Source: Chloroflexota bacterium (GTDB lineage: Bacteria; Chloroflexota; Dehalococcoidia; SZUA-161; SpSt-899). Taken from it: a DNA stretch of 49,183 nucleotides. The stretch is from contig JABMQN010000109.1 of assembly GCA_013203045.1 (NCBI GenBank), positions 1-49,183 on the forward strand. The letters run 5' to 3'. The notes beneath the pieces are model-generated. The model worked only from the letters and a program-made list of their open reading frames with translations. It was not told where the DNA came from and did not search any database. Made by a program: the position numbers and the translations under genes. Positions 1 through 7,922 of the stretch are shown here, in pieces (the first letter of the stretch is position 1; every line of letters begins with the position of its first letter).

Positions 1-239
1 AGATTTCCTTCCAGGAAATGACAATCGCCTTCCTCTCAGCCACCAACCATCACAGCGTCGGCCCCGTCCTCGAAGGCCTGCATCAGAATGATCGGTTCCA
101 CTTTCCCGGTACACATCAGCTTCACTACCCGGATATTCGGCGAATATTCCAGCCGCATTGACCCCGCTAGGTCGGCCGCCGAATAGGTGCAATAGTGACA
201 GCAGAAAGCAATGACTTTTGGCTCATAATTATCTGTCAT
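1..239 (-). CDS. mvhD: MvhD-family hydrogenase/Hdr iron-sulfur subunit, selenoprotein (3' end outside window)
   Basis: Homologue of the MvhD/VhuD delta subunit, a small [2Fe-2S] protein that passes electrons from an input module (hydrogenase, Fdh or NADH module) to HdrA. The N-terminal motif 'AFCCHYCTYSAADLAG' is typical. Translation reaches GG and then a TGA (36-38), and the same frame continues as EEGDCHFLEGN, the family signature GC-x-PGDCH(Y/F)-x2-GN with Sec in place of the Cys. I therefore read UGA as Sec and the gene as running off the window at base 1. The ATG at 239 is chosen over an in-frame TTG at 245 because AAGGAG sits 7 nt upstream and the paralogue at 33814 starts MTD. It lies 20 nt after the HoxU-HdrA fusion and is the last gene seen in operon 1. 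Methanococcal VhuD selenoproteins are a precedent. Confidence 0.9.
3..19 (-). promoter_or_regulatory. SECIS-like hairpin of mvhD copy 1
   Basis: Starting 16 nt after the UGA, the mRNA forms a 6-bp stem ATTTCC/GGAAAT with loop TGGAA. That is the right place and size for a bacterial SECIS element, with a G in the first two loop positions. The bases from UGA through the hairpin are identical to those in the paralogue at 34015-34052, although the codons just upstream differ at many third positions. This suggests the RNA itself is conserved. Confidence 0.75.
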
Positions 240-259
240 CTTCAATCTCCTTTATCGAC

Positions 260-3200
260 CTAATCTAAGCACAGCACGGCGCTCTTGGCCTCGATCTGTG
301 CATCTTTATAATTCATCAGGGTAATGGCCTTGCGAGGACAAACGCTGGCGCAGATGCCGCAACCCTGGCAGGCGGCCGCCTCTATAACCACTGCGTTCCG
401 GTCACCAAACTTGGGAACCCCGAACGGGCAGGCCCGAACGCAGGTCAGACATGCCACGCACTTGTCCTCATCCACCACAGAGACAACTCCGCTGGTCATC
501 AGGTGTTTTTGTGATAGGATTGTCACCGCACGCGATGCCGCACCCTGAGCCTGAGCCAGCGTCTCCGAGACAAACTTCGGCGCGTGGGCCAAGCCGCACA
601 GATACATACCCTCATTGACAAAATCCAGCGGACGGAGCTTCATGTGAGCTTCCATATAGAAACCATCGGCAGTCAACGGCAGCTTCAATTTGCTGGCGAA
701 TTGTGATTGATCTGGTTGTGGCCTCACTGCTGTCGAGAGAATTAACATGTCTGCCGGGATCGATATCTCATCATTTATCACGGGATCAAATGCTTTTATT
801 TTGAGCTTACCATCTTCTTCGGTGACTTCCGGCTTGCTATCCGGATTGTAACGCAAGAAGAGGACACCCTTCTTCCGGGCCTCTTCGTATGCCAGCTCTT
901 TCATTGCATAGGTACGAATATCGCGGTATAGCACGTATATGTTCATTTCCGGGTTTGCCTCTTTCAGCTTGAGGGCATTCTTCACCGCTTGTGTACAGCA
1001 GATGCGCGAGCAGTAATTATGCTCCGGCTCCCGGGACCCGACACACTGGATCATCACCACCGATTCCCAGCTTGAGGGGTCGATTTCCTGCTTGCCAATC
1101 TTCTCCTCCAGCTCATGCTGTGTTATCACGTTCGTTGATTCGCCGTAAAGGTACTCGCCTTCTGGCTTGTACTCGGTTCCTCCTGTCGCCATGATGACAA
1201 TACCATGATCCACAACAAACTCTTGACCATCCGCGGTCCTGACTGTGCTATGGTAATTGCCCACGTATCCGCCAAACTCTTTCAGTTCGGCGTTTTTATA
1301 AACCGTTATCTTCGGATTGTTCTCCACCTGTTCTACCAGGGATTTCAGCAGCGCCTGCGGGTCGGAATCGGCTTTTTCCGTGTAGAACAGCTCCCTCAAC
1401 AAACCGCCAAGCTCCGGTGCCCGTTCCACCAGCACCGTATCAAATCCCTCATTTGCAAGACTGATAGCCGCTTGCATGCCAGCCGCACCACCACCGACCA
1501 CTAATCCAGCGCGGTACAGCGATTGCTGGAATTCATAAAGTGGCTCCAGCATCGAGGCTCTGGCTACAGCCATTCGCACCAGGTCTTTGGCCTTGTATGT
1601 AGCTTCTGGCATATGGGTAGCATGCACCCATGAGCACTGGTCACGGATGTTAGCCATCTCAAATAGAAACTTATTTAAGCCCGCCTCACGACAGCAATCC
1701 TGGAATAATGGTTCATGTGTTCTCGGACTACATGAGGCAACCACGACCCGATTTAAGTCGTGATCTTTTATCAGATCGATTATCTGCCCCGTAGCATCGG
1801 TTGAACAGCTATATATAAACTCTGTCGCGTATTCGACATTGGGAAGCGTAGCGGCATATTCTGCCACAGTGGGAACATCCACTACCCTGGCAATATTTGT
1901 ACCGCAACGGCATACAAAAACGCCAATTCTCGGCTCTTGACCCACTACATCTTTCTCAGGAGGATATTCCCTCTCAGTAACCAAAGTGCCGCGAGCCTCC
2001 GTTATACCCTGTGAAGCTCTATACGCGGCACTACTGGCCATCATCACCGATTCCGGAATATCCATAGGCGCATCGAAAACACCACAGACATACACGCCAT
2101 CACGTGATGTTTTATTAGGTTCGAATTCACTTGTCTGGCAGAAACCAAACCGATCTGTTTCTATTCCCAGCTTCTCAGTCAGTTCCTTAGTACTCGCCGA
2201 AGGCTCCAGCCCAATCGAGAGGACTACCATATCGAATTCGTCAAAGCTCTTGCCCTGCCCGTCTTCCTGCATATACTCAAGCAGGATATTGCCGTTCTCC
2301 ATTCCCCTGACCATTGGACTGGGCATGGCCTGTATATAGTTCACCCCGAATTTATCCTGGGCAGAAACATAGTAGCGTTCAAATCCTTTACCAAAAGCCC
2401 TGATATCCATATTGAAAATGGTAGGCTGTATTCTCTCATCGTGTTCACGAGCAATAATGGCTTGCTTGGTCGCGTACATGCAGCACACTGATGAACAGTA
2501 GTCTTTGCCAATCTCGCACTTCCTCGATCCCACACACTGGATCCAGGCAATCTTGACTGGATGATGCCCATCCGAAGGCCTGATTATTTGTCCCTGATAT
2601 GGGCCGGAAGCAGATAGAATCCGCTCGAACTCCAGGCTGGTTACCACATTCGGCATGCGGTTATAACCATAGTCGCCCTCAATGAAATTGGGGTCGTAAG
2701 GCTTAAATCCGGGGGCTATTATGATCGAGCCAACATTAAGCTTGACAATCTCTTCCTGCTGATCGTAATTTATGGCACCTACCTTGCAAACCGTCTCGCA
2801 AGTACCACAGGCATCAGCCAGGAAATGCATACAAACATTTGGATCGATCACCGGTATGTTCGGAATAGCCTGAGGGAACGGAACATAAACTGCAGCTCGC
2901 GTTCCGATGACAGTATCGAACTCTGACTGGATCGGTCGCGGAATATTTACTGAGATATCCTCAAGATTAATAGCGCCAGTTGGGCAGATAGATGCACAGG
3001 CACCACAGGTTCGGCAAATGTCAGACTGCTCATTAAACGGCATTTCAATCCGACGCTCGACACCTCTACCAGCAATTGTGATAGCACTCGTGCCCATTCT
3101 TTCAGCACACATCCTCACACAAAGGCCGCACAGGATACAATTATCATCGCCGATCACTTTCAATCTTGTTTTGTCTATACCGTAATCCTTGGCCATATCC

Positions 3201-3514
3201 TGCAACATAGGCACATTAGGACAACGAGCAAGGAAAAACTCCAGAATCATTTTGCGGATATTAAATATCTGTGGGGAATCAGTGGTTACGATCAGACCCT
3301 CTTCAACCGGATAAGTGCATGAGGTAACCAGTCTCGTCCTTTTCCCTCTGGTTATCCCTACTGTGCACAGCCGACAACCACCATATGGAGATAATGCTTC
3401 ATGGTAGCATAAAGTCGGAATCGTAATACCAGCAGTTCGGGCTGCTTCTATGACAGTCATGCCTTCTTCAGCAGCTACCGCCCTGCCGTTAATTTCCAGA
3501 TTAACAATGCTCAT
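260..3514 (-). CDS. HoxU/NuoG-type Fe-S module fused to tandem HdrA
   Basis: About 1084 aa. Residues 1-~90 are a [2Fe-2S] domain (Cys36, 47, 50, 66). Residues ~120-190 carry further Fe-S motifs (CILCGLCVRMC, CRTCGACASICP), as in HoxU/NuoG diaphorase subunits. Residues ~200-525 match the C-terminal half of an HdrA (WIQCVGSR, DYCSSVCCMYATK). From ~527 a second, complete HdrA follows: GVFVCRCGTNIA, FAD motif GGGAAGMQAA at ~670, CVGSREPEHNYCSRICC, and two C-terminal [4Fe-4S] motifs at ~1015-1070. The FAD-binding N-half of the first HdrA is missing here and is the separate gene at 5924. The start at 3514 is preferred (GAGG 6 nt upstream; copy 2 starts MNTVNLEINGK) over an upstream in-frame ATG at 3526. 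Likely role: carry electrons from NuoEF to a bifurcating FAD and on to MvhD and partner subunits in the cytoplasm. Confidence 0.92.
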   Translation of the reverse strand: MSIVNLEINGRAVAAEEGMTVIEAARTAGITIPTLCYHEALSPYGGCRLCTVGITRGKRTRLVTSCTYPVEEGLIVTTDSPQIFNIRKMILEFFLARCPNVPMLQDMAKDYGIDKTRLKVIGDDNCILCGLCVRMCAERMGTSAITIAGRGVERRIEMPFNEQSDICRTCGACASICPTGAINLEDISVNIPRPIQSEFDTVIGTRAAVYVPFPQAIPNIPVIDPNVCMHFLADACGTCETVCKVGAINYDQQEEIVKLNVGSIIIAPGFKPYDPNFIEGDYGYNRMPNVVTSLEFERILSASGPYQGQIIRPSDGHHPVKIAWIQCVGSRKCEIGKDYCSSVCCMYATKQAIIAREHDERIQPTIFNMDIRAFGKGFERYYVSAQDKFGVNYIQAMPSPMVRGMENGNILLEYMQEDGQGKSFDEFDMVVLSIGLEPSASTKELTEKLGIETDRFGFCQTSEFEPNKTSRDGVYVCGVFDAPMDIPESVMMASSAAYRASQGITEARGTLVTEREYPPEKDVVGQEPRIGVFVCRCGTNIARVVDVPTVAEYAATLPNVEYATEFIYSCSTDATGQIIDLIKDHDLNRVVVASCSPRTHEPLFQDCCREAGLNKFLFEMANIRDQCSWVHATHMPEATYKAKDLVRMAVARASMLEPLYEFQQSLYRAGLVVGGGAAGMQAAISLANEGFDTVLVERAPELGGLLRELFYTEKADSDPQALLKSLVEQVENNPKITVYKNAELKEFGGYVGNYHSTVRTADGQEFVVDHGIVIMATGGTEYKPEGEYLYGESTNVITQHELEEKIGKQEIDPSSWESVVMIQCVGSREPEHNYCSRICCTQAVKNALKLKEANPEMNIYVLYRDIRTYAMKELAYEEARKKGVLFLRYNPDSKPEVTEEDGKLKIKAFDPVINDEISIPADMLILSTAVRPQPDQSQFASKLKLPLTADGFYMEAHMKLRPLDFVNEGMYLCGLAHAPKFVSETLAQAQGAASRAVTILSQKHLMTSGVVSVVDEDKCVACLTCVRACPFGVPKFGDRNAVVIEAAACQGCGICASVCPRKAITLMNYKDAQIEAKSAVLCLD

Positions 3515-3522
3515 AACTATCC

Positions 3523-5439
3523 TCACTTACCTTTTTGAATGACCCTTTCTTCAAGCGGAAGTGCTGTAGGCACAGTTCCTGAGACCTTTGTAACTGCACC
3601 GAAACGATCCGGGCACATATCAAAGCAAGTACCACACTTGGTACACTTCGCCTGATCAATCACATGAATTTGGCCCTTTTCTCCAATAATTGCATCAACA
3701 GGACAGTTTCTCAAGCAGATCATACATGCTTTGCACTTTTCCGGATCAATATAGTATGAGAAAAGTGCCTTACATACCCCAGCCGGGCACCGCCTCTCTC
3801 GAATATGTGCCTCGTATTCATCTCTGAAGTACTGTATCGTGGTCAACACAGGATTAGGAGCGGTCTGCCCTAGAGCGCACAACGATGCTGCCCGAGTCAC
3901 TTCAGCAATGGCTTCTATTAACTCCAGATCACCCTCTTCACCCCTACCCTCACAAAGGTCGTTCAGTATTCCCAGCATCTGGGTAATCCCCTCACGGCAA
4001 GGCGTACATTTGCCACAGGATTCGTCCTTCAGAAAGTCGATGAAGTACCTGGCCATATCAACCATACAGGTATCTTCATCCAAAACGATCATCCCACCCG
4101 ATCCCATCATAGCACCCAGCTTGGTTAATTCATCAAAATCCACTGGGCTATCGATTAGAGCTTCCGGGATGCATCCCCCAGAAGGCCCGCCAGTCTGTAC
4201 CGCTTTGAATTTCTTTCCCCCGGGAATGCCACCGCCGATTTTGAAAACTATATCCCGTATAGAAGTTCCCATGGGGACTTCAACCAGCCCTGTGTTATTT
4301 ACTTTACCCACCAGAGAGAATATCTTCGTCCCCGTACTACCTTCGGTTCCTACAGACGCGTACAAGTCAGCGCCTTTATCTATTATTATCGGCACATTTG
4401 CCCACGTCTCGACGTTGTTCAGCACACTCGGCCTATCAAACACGCCCTTGACTACTGTGTGAATATGCTTCGGTCGGGGTTCTCCCACCTGACCTTCTAT
4501 TGCCGACATCAGTGCGCTTGACTCCCCTGAAATGAAAGCCCCAGCCCCCCGATGAACTGTGATTGTAAAATCAAATCCCGAACCTAGAATATCCTTGCCC
4601 AAAAGTCCATAGTCCTCGGCTTGCTTGATCGCAATGCCCACGTTCTCTACAGCCAACGGATACTCAGCACGCACATAGATGAACCCTTCATGTGCGCCCA
4701 CAGCATAAGCGCCAATGATTAATCCCTCTAGAACAGAATGAGGATTTCCTTCGAGAACGCTCCTGTCCATGTAAGCCCCTGGATCACCCTCGTCAGCATT
4801 CACGATCACATACTTGATATCCGAAGAAATACGAGCAGCTTCTTCCCACTTCCTTCCTGTTGGGAAGCCTCCCCCACCTCGCCCACGCAGCCCTGATTTT
4901 TTTATCTCCAGTAAAACTTCTTCCGTGTTCATTTTAAAAAGAGTTTTCGCCAGAGCCGAATATCCACTCAGAGCAATATAGTCATCTATATTTTTAGGAT
5001 CTGTTTTGCTGTTATTGCCAAAGATAAGCCGGTCCTGATACTTGTAGAATGGTATGTCCTGTTCATGTGCTATCTTTTCACCTGTTTCCGGATCCACGTA
5101 GAGCAACCTTTCTATTACGTTGCCATTCGTGATGGTTTCTGTAATAATTTCTGGAATATCCTCCGGTTGCACCTGTATATAACATATATGTTCCGGGTGA
5201 ATTACTACCAGTGTTCCTTTTTCACAGAACCCGTGACATCCTGTTTGCCTTAAATCAATCTTATCCTGCAAACCTTGATTTTTTAGTTCCTCAATAAACG
5301 CATCTGCAACCTTCGGGCTGCCACTCGCTATACAACCACTTCCTGCACATATAGTGATGCAAGGTTTGTTGGGATCCCTCTTTCCGGTAATTTCGTCCCT
5401 TAATTTCTCAAAATCTGCAAGCGATTTCAATTGTGCCAT
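3523..5439 (-). CDS. nuoF: NADH-binding NuoF/HoxF-like subunit with extra ferredoxin domain
   Basis: 638 aa. NADH:acceptor oxidoreductase flavoprotein subunit of the HydB/HndC/NuoF type. An N-terminal thioredoxin-like [2Fe-2S] domain (TGCHGFCEKG, residues ~60-75) is followed by the FMN/NADH core with GRGGGGFPTGRKW (~185) and NADEGDPGAYMDR, the SLBB region, the N3 [4Fe-4S] motif ESCGKCTPCREG (~472) and a C-terminal 2x[4Fe-4S] ferredoxin (CKACMICLRNCP, CTKCGTCFDMCP). It is encoded between nuoE (21 nt upstream) and the HoxU-HdrA fusion (8 nt downstream), so it should be the NADH entry point of operon 1. Here GRGGGG replaces the GRGGAG of the other two NuoF copies in the window. Confidence 0.93.
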   Translation of the reverse strand: MAQLKSLADFEKLRDEITGKRDPNKPCITICAGSGCIASGSPKVADAFIEELKNQGLQDKIDLRQTGCHGFCEKGTLVVIHPEHICYIQVQPEDIPEIITETITNGNVIERLLYVDPETGEKIAHEQDIPFYKYQDRLIFGNNSKTDPKNIDDYIALSGYSALAKTLFKMNTEEVLLEIKKSGLRGRGGGGFPTGRKWEEAARISSDIKYVIVNADEGDPGAYMDRSVLEGNPHSVLEGLIIGAYAVGAHEGFIYVRAEYPLAVENVGIAIKQAEDYGLLGKDILGSGFDFTITVHRGAGAFISGESSALMSAIEGQVGEPRPKHIHTVVKGVFDRPSVLNNVETWANVPIIIDKGADLYASVGTEGSTGTKIFSLVGKVNNTGLVEVPMGTSIRDIVFKIGGGIPGGKKFKAVQTGGPSGGCIPEALIDSPVDFDELTKLGAMMGSGGMIVLDEDTCMVDMARYFIDFLKDESCGKCTPCREGITQMLGILNDLCEGRGEEGDLELIEAIAEVTRAASLCALGQTAPNPVLTTIQYFRDEYEAHIRERRCPAGVCKALFSYYIDPEKCKACMICLRNCPVDAIIGEKGQIHVIDQAKCTKCGTCFDMCPDRFGAVTKVSGTVPTALPLEERVIQKGK

Positions 5440-5460
5440 ACTACATCTCCTGACAATTCC

Positions 5461-5919
5461 TTACTCATACCCATCAAGTATTGCGTCTATATCCTTCACC
5501 ACAAGTCTGCCATGCGCTTCTTCATCAACTGTTATCACCGGCCCCAGAGCACAACACCCCAGACAATTTACTCTCTCCAGAGAATACTTCTGGTCCGGTG
5601 TGGTATGACCGGCAGTTATATCCAGCGATTGCTCCAGTTTCTCCAGTATTCTTGACCCTCCCCGAACATGGCAAGCGGTACCTAAGCACACATTCACCAG
5701 ATGACGCCCTCTCGGTTCCAGACTGAAAGCGGTGTAGAATGTAGCTATACGATAAGCCCGACTTATAGGAATACTCAGCTTCTTACATACTCTTTCCAGA
5801 GCTTCTTTGGGCAACCACCTGAATTCGCCCTGAACATCCTGCAATATCTGGATAAGCATTCCCTCATCCCCTTTGTATTTGTCAACAACCTCGTCTACCT
5901 TTGCAAGCTCAATTTCCAT
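5461..5919 (-). CDS. nuoE: NuoE/HoxE-like [2Fe-2S] subunit
   Basis: 152 aa, thioredoxin-fold [2Fe-2S] protein of the 24-kDa NADH dehydrogenase family. Ligand motifs CLGTACHVRGG and, about 40 residues later, CLGCCALGP supply the four cysteines. The start at 5919 (MEIELAKVDEVV) is chosen over an in-frame ATG at 5952 because AGAGGT lies just upstream and the paralogue at 27694 has the same start. The longer version would overlap the preceding hdrA-N gene. It is paired with nuoF as the NADH-oxidising half of operon 1. Confidence 0.92.
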   Translation of the reverse strand: MEIELAKVDEVVDKYKGDEGMLIQILQDVQGEFRWLPKEALERVCKKLSIPISRAYRIATFYTAFSLEPRGRHLVNVCLGTACHVRGGSRILEKLEQSLDITAGHTTPDQKYSLERVNCLGCCALGPVITVDEEAHGRLVVKDIDAILDGYE

Positions 5920-5923
5920 ATCA

Positions 5924-6343
5924 CTACCTCTTTGCCGTTTCTTCTGTTTCAATGTAGGCCTGGAATTTTACGGGACAATTAGTGTAGCAAAGACCGCAGC
6001 CAGTACAAATGCTCTGATTAACATATCGGGGACGTTTCTTTACTGACACAGTGAAATTACCTTCCTCCCCCTCAACTGATTCAACATCCGCGTAGCTGAT
6101 TATTTCGATGTTGAGATGTTTGGAAACCTCTATGAGCTTGGGAGAGATCATGCACATGGAACAATCATTGGTAGGGAAGGTTTTATCCAGTTGAGCCATC
6201 CTCCCACCGATTGATGGATTTTCTTCTACGATGTAAACTTTGAATCCTGAATTCGCCAGGTCCAAAGCTGCTTGCATCCCTGATATTCCGCCCCCTACAA
6301 CCATCACAGCTCCAACTTTCGATTTTGATCCATTTCCGCTCAT
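5924..6343 (-). CDS. Stand-alone HdrA N-terminal FAD module with ferredoxin motif
   Basis: 139 aa. Begins with the Rossmann FAD motif VVGGGISGMQAALDLANSG, then GGRMAQLDKTFPTNDCSM and MISPKLIEV, the conserved start of an HdrA flavin domain. It ends with one ferredoxin motif, CTGCGLCYTNCP. A normal HdrA continues for several hundred residues. Here the rest is in the HoxU-HdrA fusion three genes downstream. Its stop lies 4 nt before the nuoE ATG, so the four genes look translationally linked. It probably assembles with the fusion to rebuild the first HdrA flavin site. The same split recurs at 27182 and 19335, which argues against sequence error. Confidence 0.88.
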   Translation of the reverse strand: MSGNGSKSKVGAVMVVGGGISGMQAALDLANSGFKVYIVEENPSIGGRMAQLDKTFPTNDCSMCMISPKLIEVSKHLNIEIISYADVESVEGEEGNFTVSVKKRPRYVNQSICTGCGLCYTNCPVKFQAYIETEETAKR

Positions 6344-6801
6344 AATCGCACCTTTTCCTTATGAGATTAGCTATATCAAATATTATGTAAACTTCACAAA
6401 CAGAGCAGCCTTTACGGCTGCTCTTAAGCGAAACATTGTATCAGGAACTTCGTCATTCGTGAAAGAATCATCCAGTATCATTTTTGGTTTGTGATTTTTA
6501 CGGCTCAACTAACCATTATAATATAATAGATGCTGCCGAGTCTAGTCATAGTCTCTTCCATATACAAGATGAGTCTGCAAGCAGGATGTGTTTCCAACAT
6601 AAGCAGTTTTTGAAGGATGCATTGAGCTGGAGTTTAGAGCATTATCTATTAATGAAGGATACGGATGGATAGAAGGAGCGCTGGTTCAGGTACCATTATC
6701 ATCGATGTCATATGGGCCTGGCGAATAGCTTACTCATAAGCCCTAAACTTGCGTTAATATCATTGCCAACCCAGTATTCACGGTGTAAAATATTTTTACA
6801 G
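6344..6801. other. Divergent intergenic region between hdr operon 1 and rpoN
   Basis: 458 bp without a convincing gene. It holds a 9-bp perfect hairpin (AGAGCAGCC/GGCTGCTCT, 6402-6424) in the leader of the minus-strand operon and an AT-rich stretch TATAATATAATA near 6520 that could serve as a -10 in either direction. I found no clear -35 and no sigma-54 type TGG-N10-GC site reading toward the minus-strand operon. Confidence 0.4.
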
Positions 6802-7920
6802 ATGACCACATTAAGGTTCGATCAGACGCAATCTCAGCAGGCACGGCAAAAGTTCAAACTAATTGCCCGATTGGAACAGTCGAACTTGTTAGAAATGGCC
6901 GAAGGCGAGTTTCATCGTCTCATCGCTGAAATAGAAAAGAGCCCCCTTTTCAAGAAGCTCCACCGGGAAGAAAAGATAATCCGTTATCAACGATTCCCCA
7001 AAACTGACATTTCCTCTAATTTCTATCAACTTAAGGAGGGAATCGTAGCTGATGAAGGCTCACTCGATGTCAAATCCCTTTTGATGAACAATGAACATAT
7101 CGTTCGTCAAGTACAAAAACTAGGGCTTGAAAACTTCAAACGTTACTTCCTCTACAACGAACCGGACGTAAGTGTGCAGGACATCGCTCAAGAGTGCGAT
7201 TTAGAAGTTTCTGAGGTTCAAGAGATAAATAGCCTGATTGACGAATTCTCTGTGTTGAGTGAGTTCTATAATCCCTCTACTTTCAAAGCGGATCAGGGAA
7301 CCTACTATTCCAAGATCGCCTCGGTAGAAAGAGGTCCGGAAGGTTTTATTCTTGGCTATTTCTCGCCCTCCTTTGCCCGGGGGAAATACTCCATCGATTA
7401 TGAGAGATTAGAAGAATTGATAAGGAACGGCACTTTTAGTGACACCGACGCTAAGGAGGCCAAGCGTATATTAAAGAAACTGGAGCTAATCAACATCCGC
7501 AAGGACACTGTAAGTCAAATATTGCTCGGTATTGTTGAAAAGCAGGGGCTCTACTTCGAATCTGGCGATTTGAAGGCTCTTCTACCTTTTAGTCAAAAGG
7601 AGCTGGCTAAAAAGATCGAAGTTGTTCCCAGCTCCATCAGCCGTGCCGTCAACGGTAAAAGCATTGACACACCCTGGGGCGAAGAGAAACCCGTTAAAGA
7701 CTTTTTTCCTCGACCGAGTATGTTTAAGAGAATATTAATCAGGCAGCTCCTTGAAGTCGAGACTGAGCCTTTATCTGATGAGGGAATCAGGTACAAGCTA
7801 GACAAAGAATTTGGTGTTTCTATTTCTCGTCGCTCGGTGGCGAGATTAAGAAAGGAGTTGAAAATACCCGCATCATGGACCAGGGGGGAGAACTTTCCTA
7901 ACAAAGCTGAGGAGGTTTAA
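6802..7920 (+). CDS. rpoN: Sigma-54 (RpoN-family) RNA polymerase factor, short and divergent
   Basis: 372 aa from the ATG at 6802; an in-frame upstream start at 6712 would add a non-conserved leader. Typical RpoN is 430-480 aa. The N-terminus resembles region I (QSQQARQKFKLIARLEQSN, then EIEKSPLFKKL). The C-terminal third has the helix-turn-helix (FSQKELAKKI, SSISRAVNGKSIDTPWG) and an RpoN box reading SRRSVARLRKELKIP, against the canonical ARRTVAKYRE. It should direct transcription from -24/-12 promoters that need an AAA+ activator, and one is encoded two genes downstream (9853). It is followed 2 nt later by the H-cluster kinase, so all three are probably one operon. Confidence 0.88.
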   Translation: MTTLRFDQTQSQQARQKFKLIARLEQSNLLEMAEGEFHRLIAEIEKSPLFKKLHREEKIIRYQRFPKTDISSNFYQLKEGIVADEGSLDVKSLLMNNEHIVRQVQKLGLENFKRYFLYNEPDVSVQDIAQECDLEVSEVQEINSLIDEFSVLSEFYNPSTFKADQGTYYSKIASVERGPEGFILGYFSPSFARGKYSIDYERLEELIRNGTFSDTDAKEAKRILKKLELINIRKDTVSQILLGIVEKQGLYFESGDLKALLPFSQKELAKKIEVVPSSISRAVNGKSIDTPWGEEKPVKDFFPRPSMFKRILIRQLLEVETEPLSDEGIRYKLDKEFGVSISRRSVARLRKELKIPASWTRGENFPNKAEEV

Positions 7921-7922
7921 GA

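Noticed and set aside
36-38. TGA as the true stop of mvhD copy 1 (and likewise at 34015-34017)
   Set aside because: The frame continues through the conserved GDCHF-x2-GN signature and both copies keep the same downstream hairpin, so Sec is the better reading.
6402-6424. Hairpin AGAGCAGCC/GGCTGCTCT as a terminator
   Set aside because: No T run on either strand; kept only as a leader hairpin.
6712-6801. Upstream in-frame start for rpoN
   Set aside because: The added 30 residues do not look like sigma-54 region I; the ATG at 6802 gives the family-like start.
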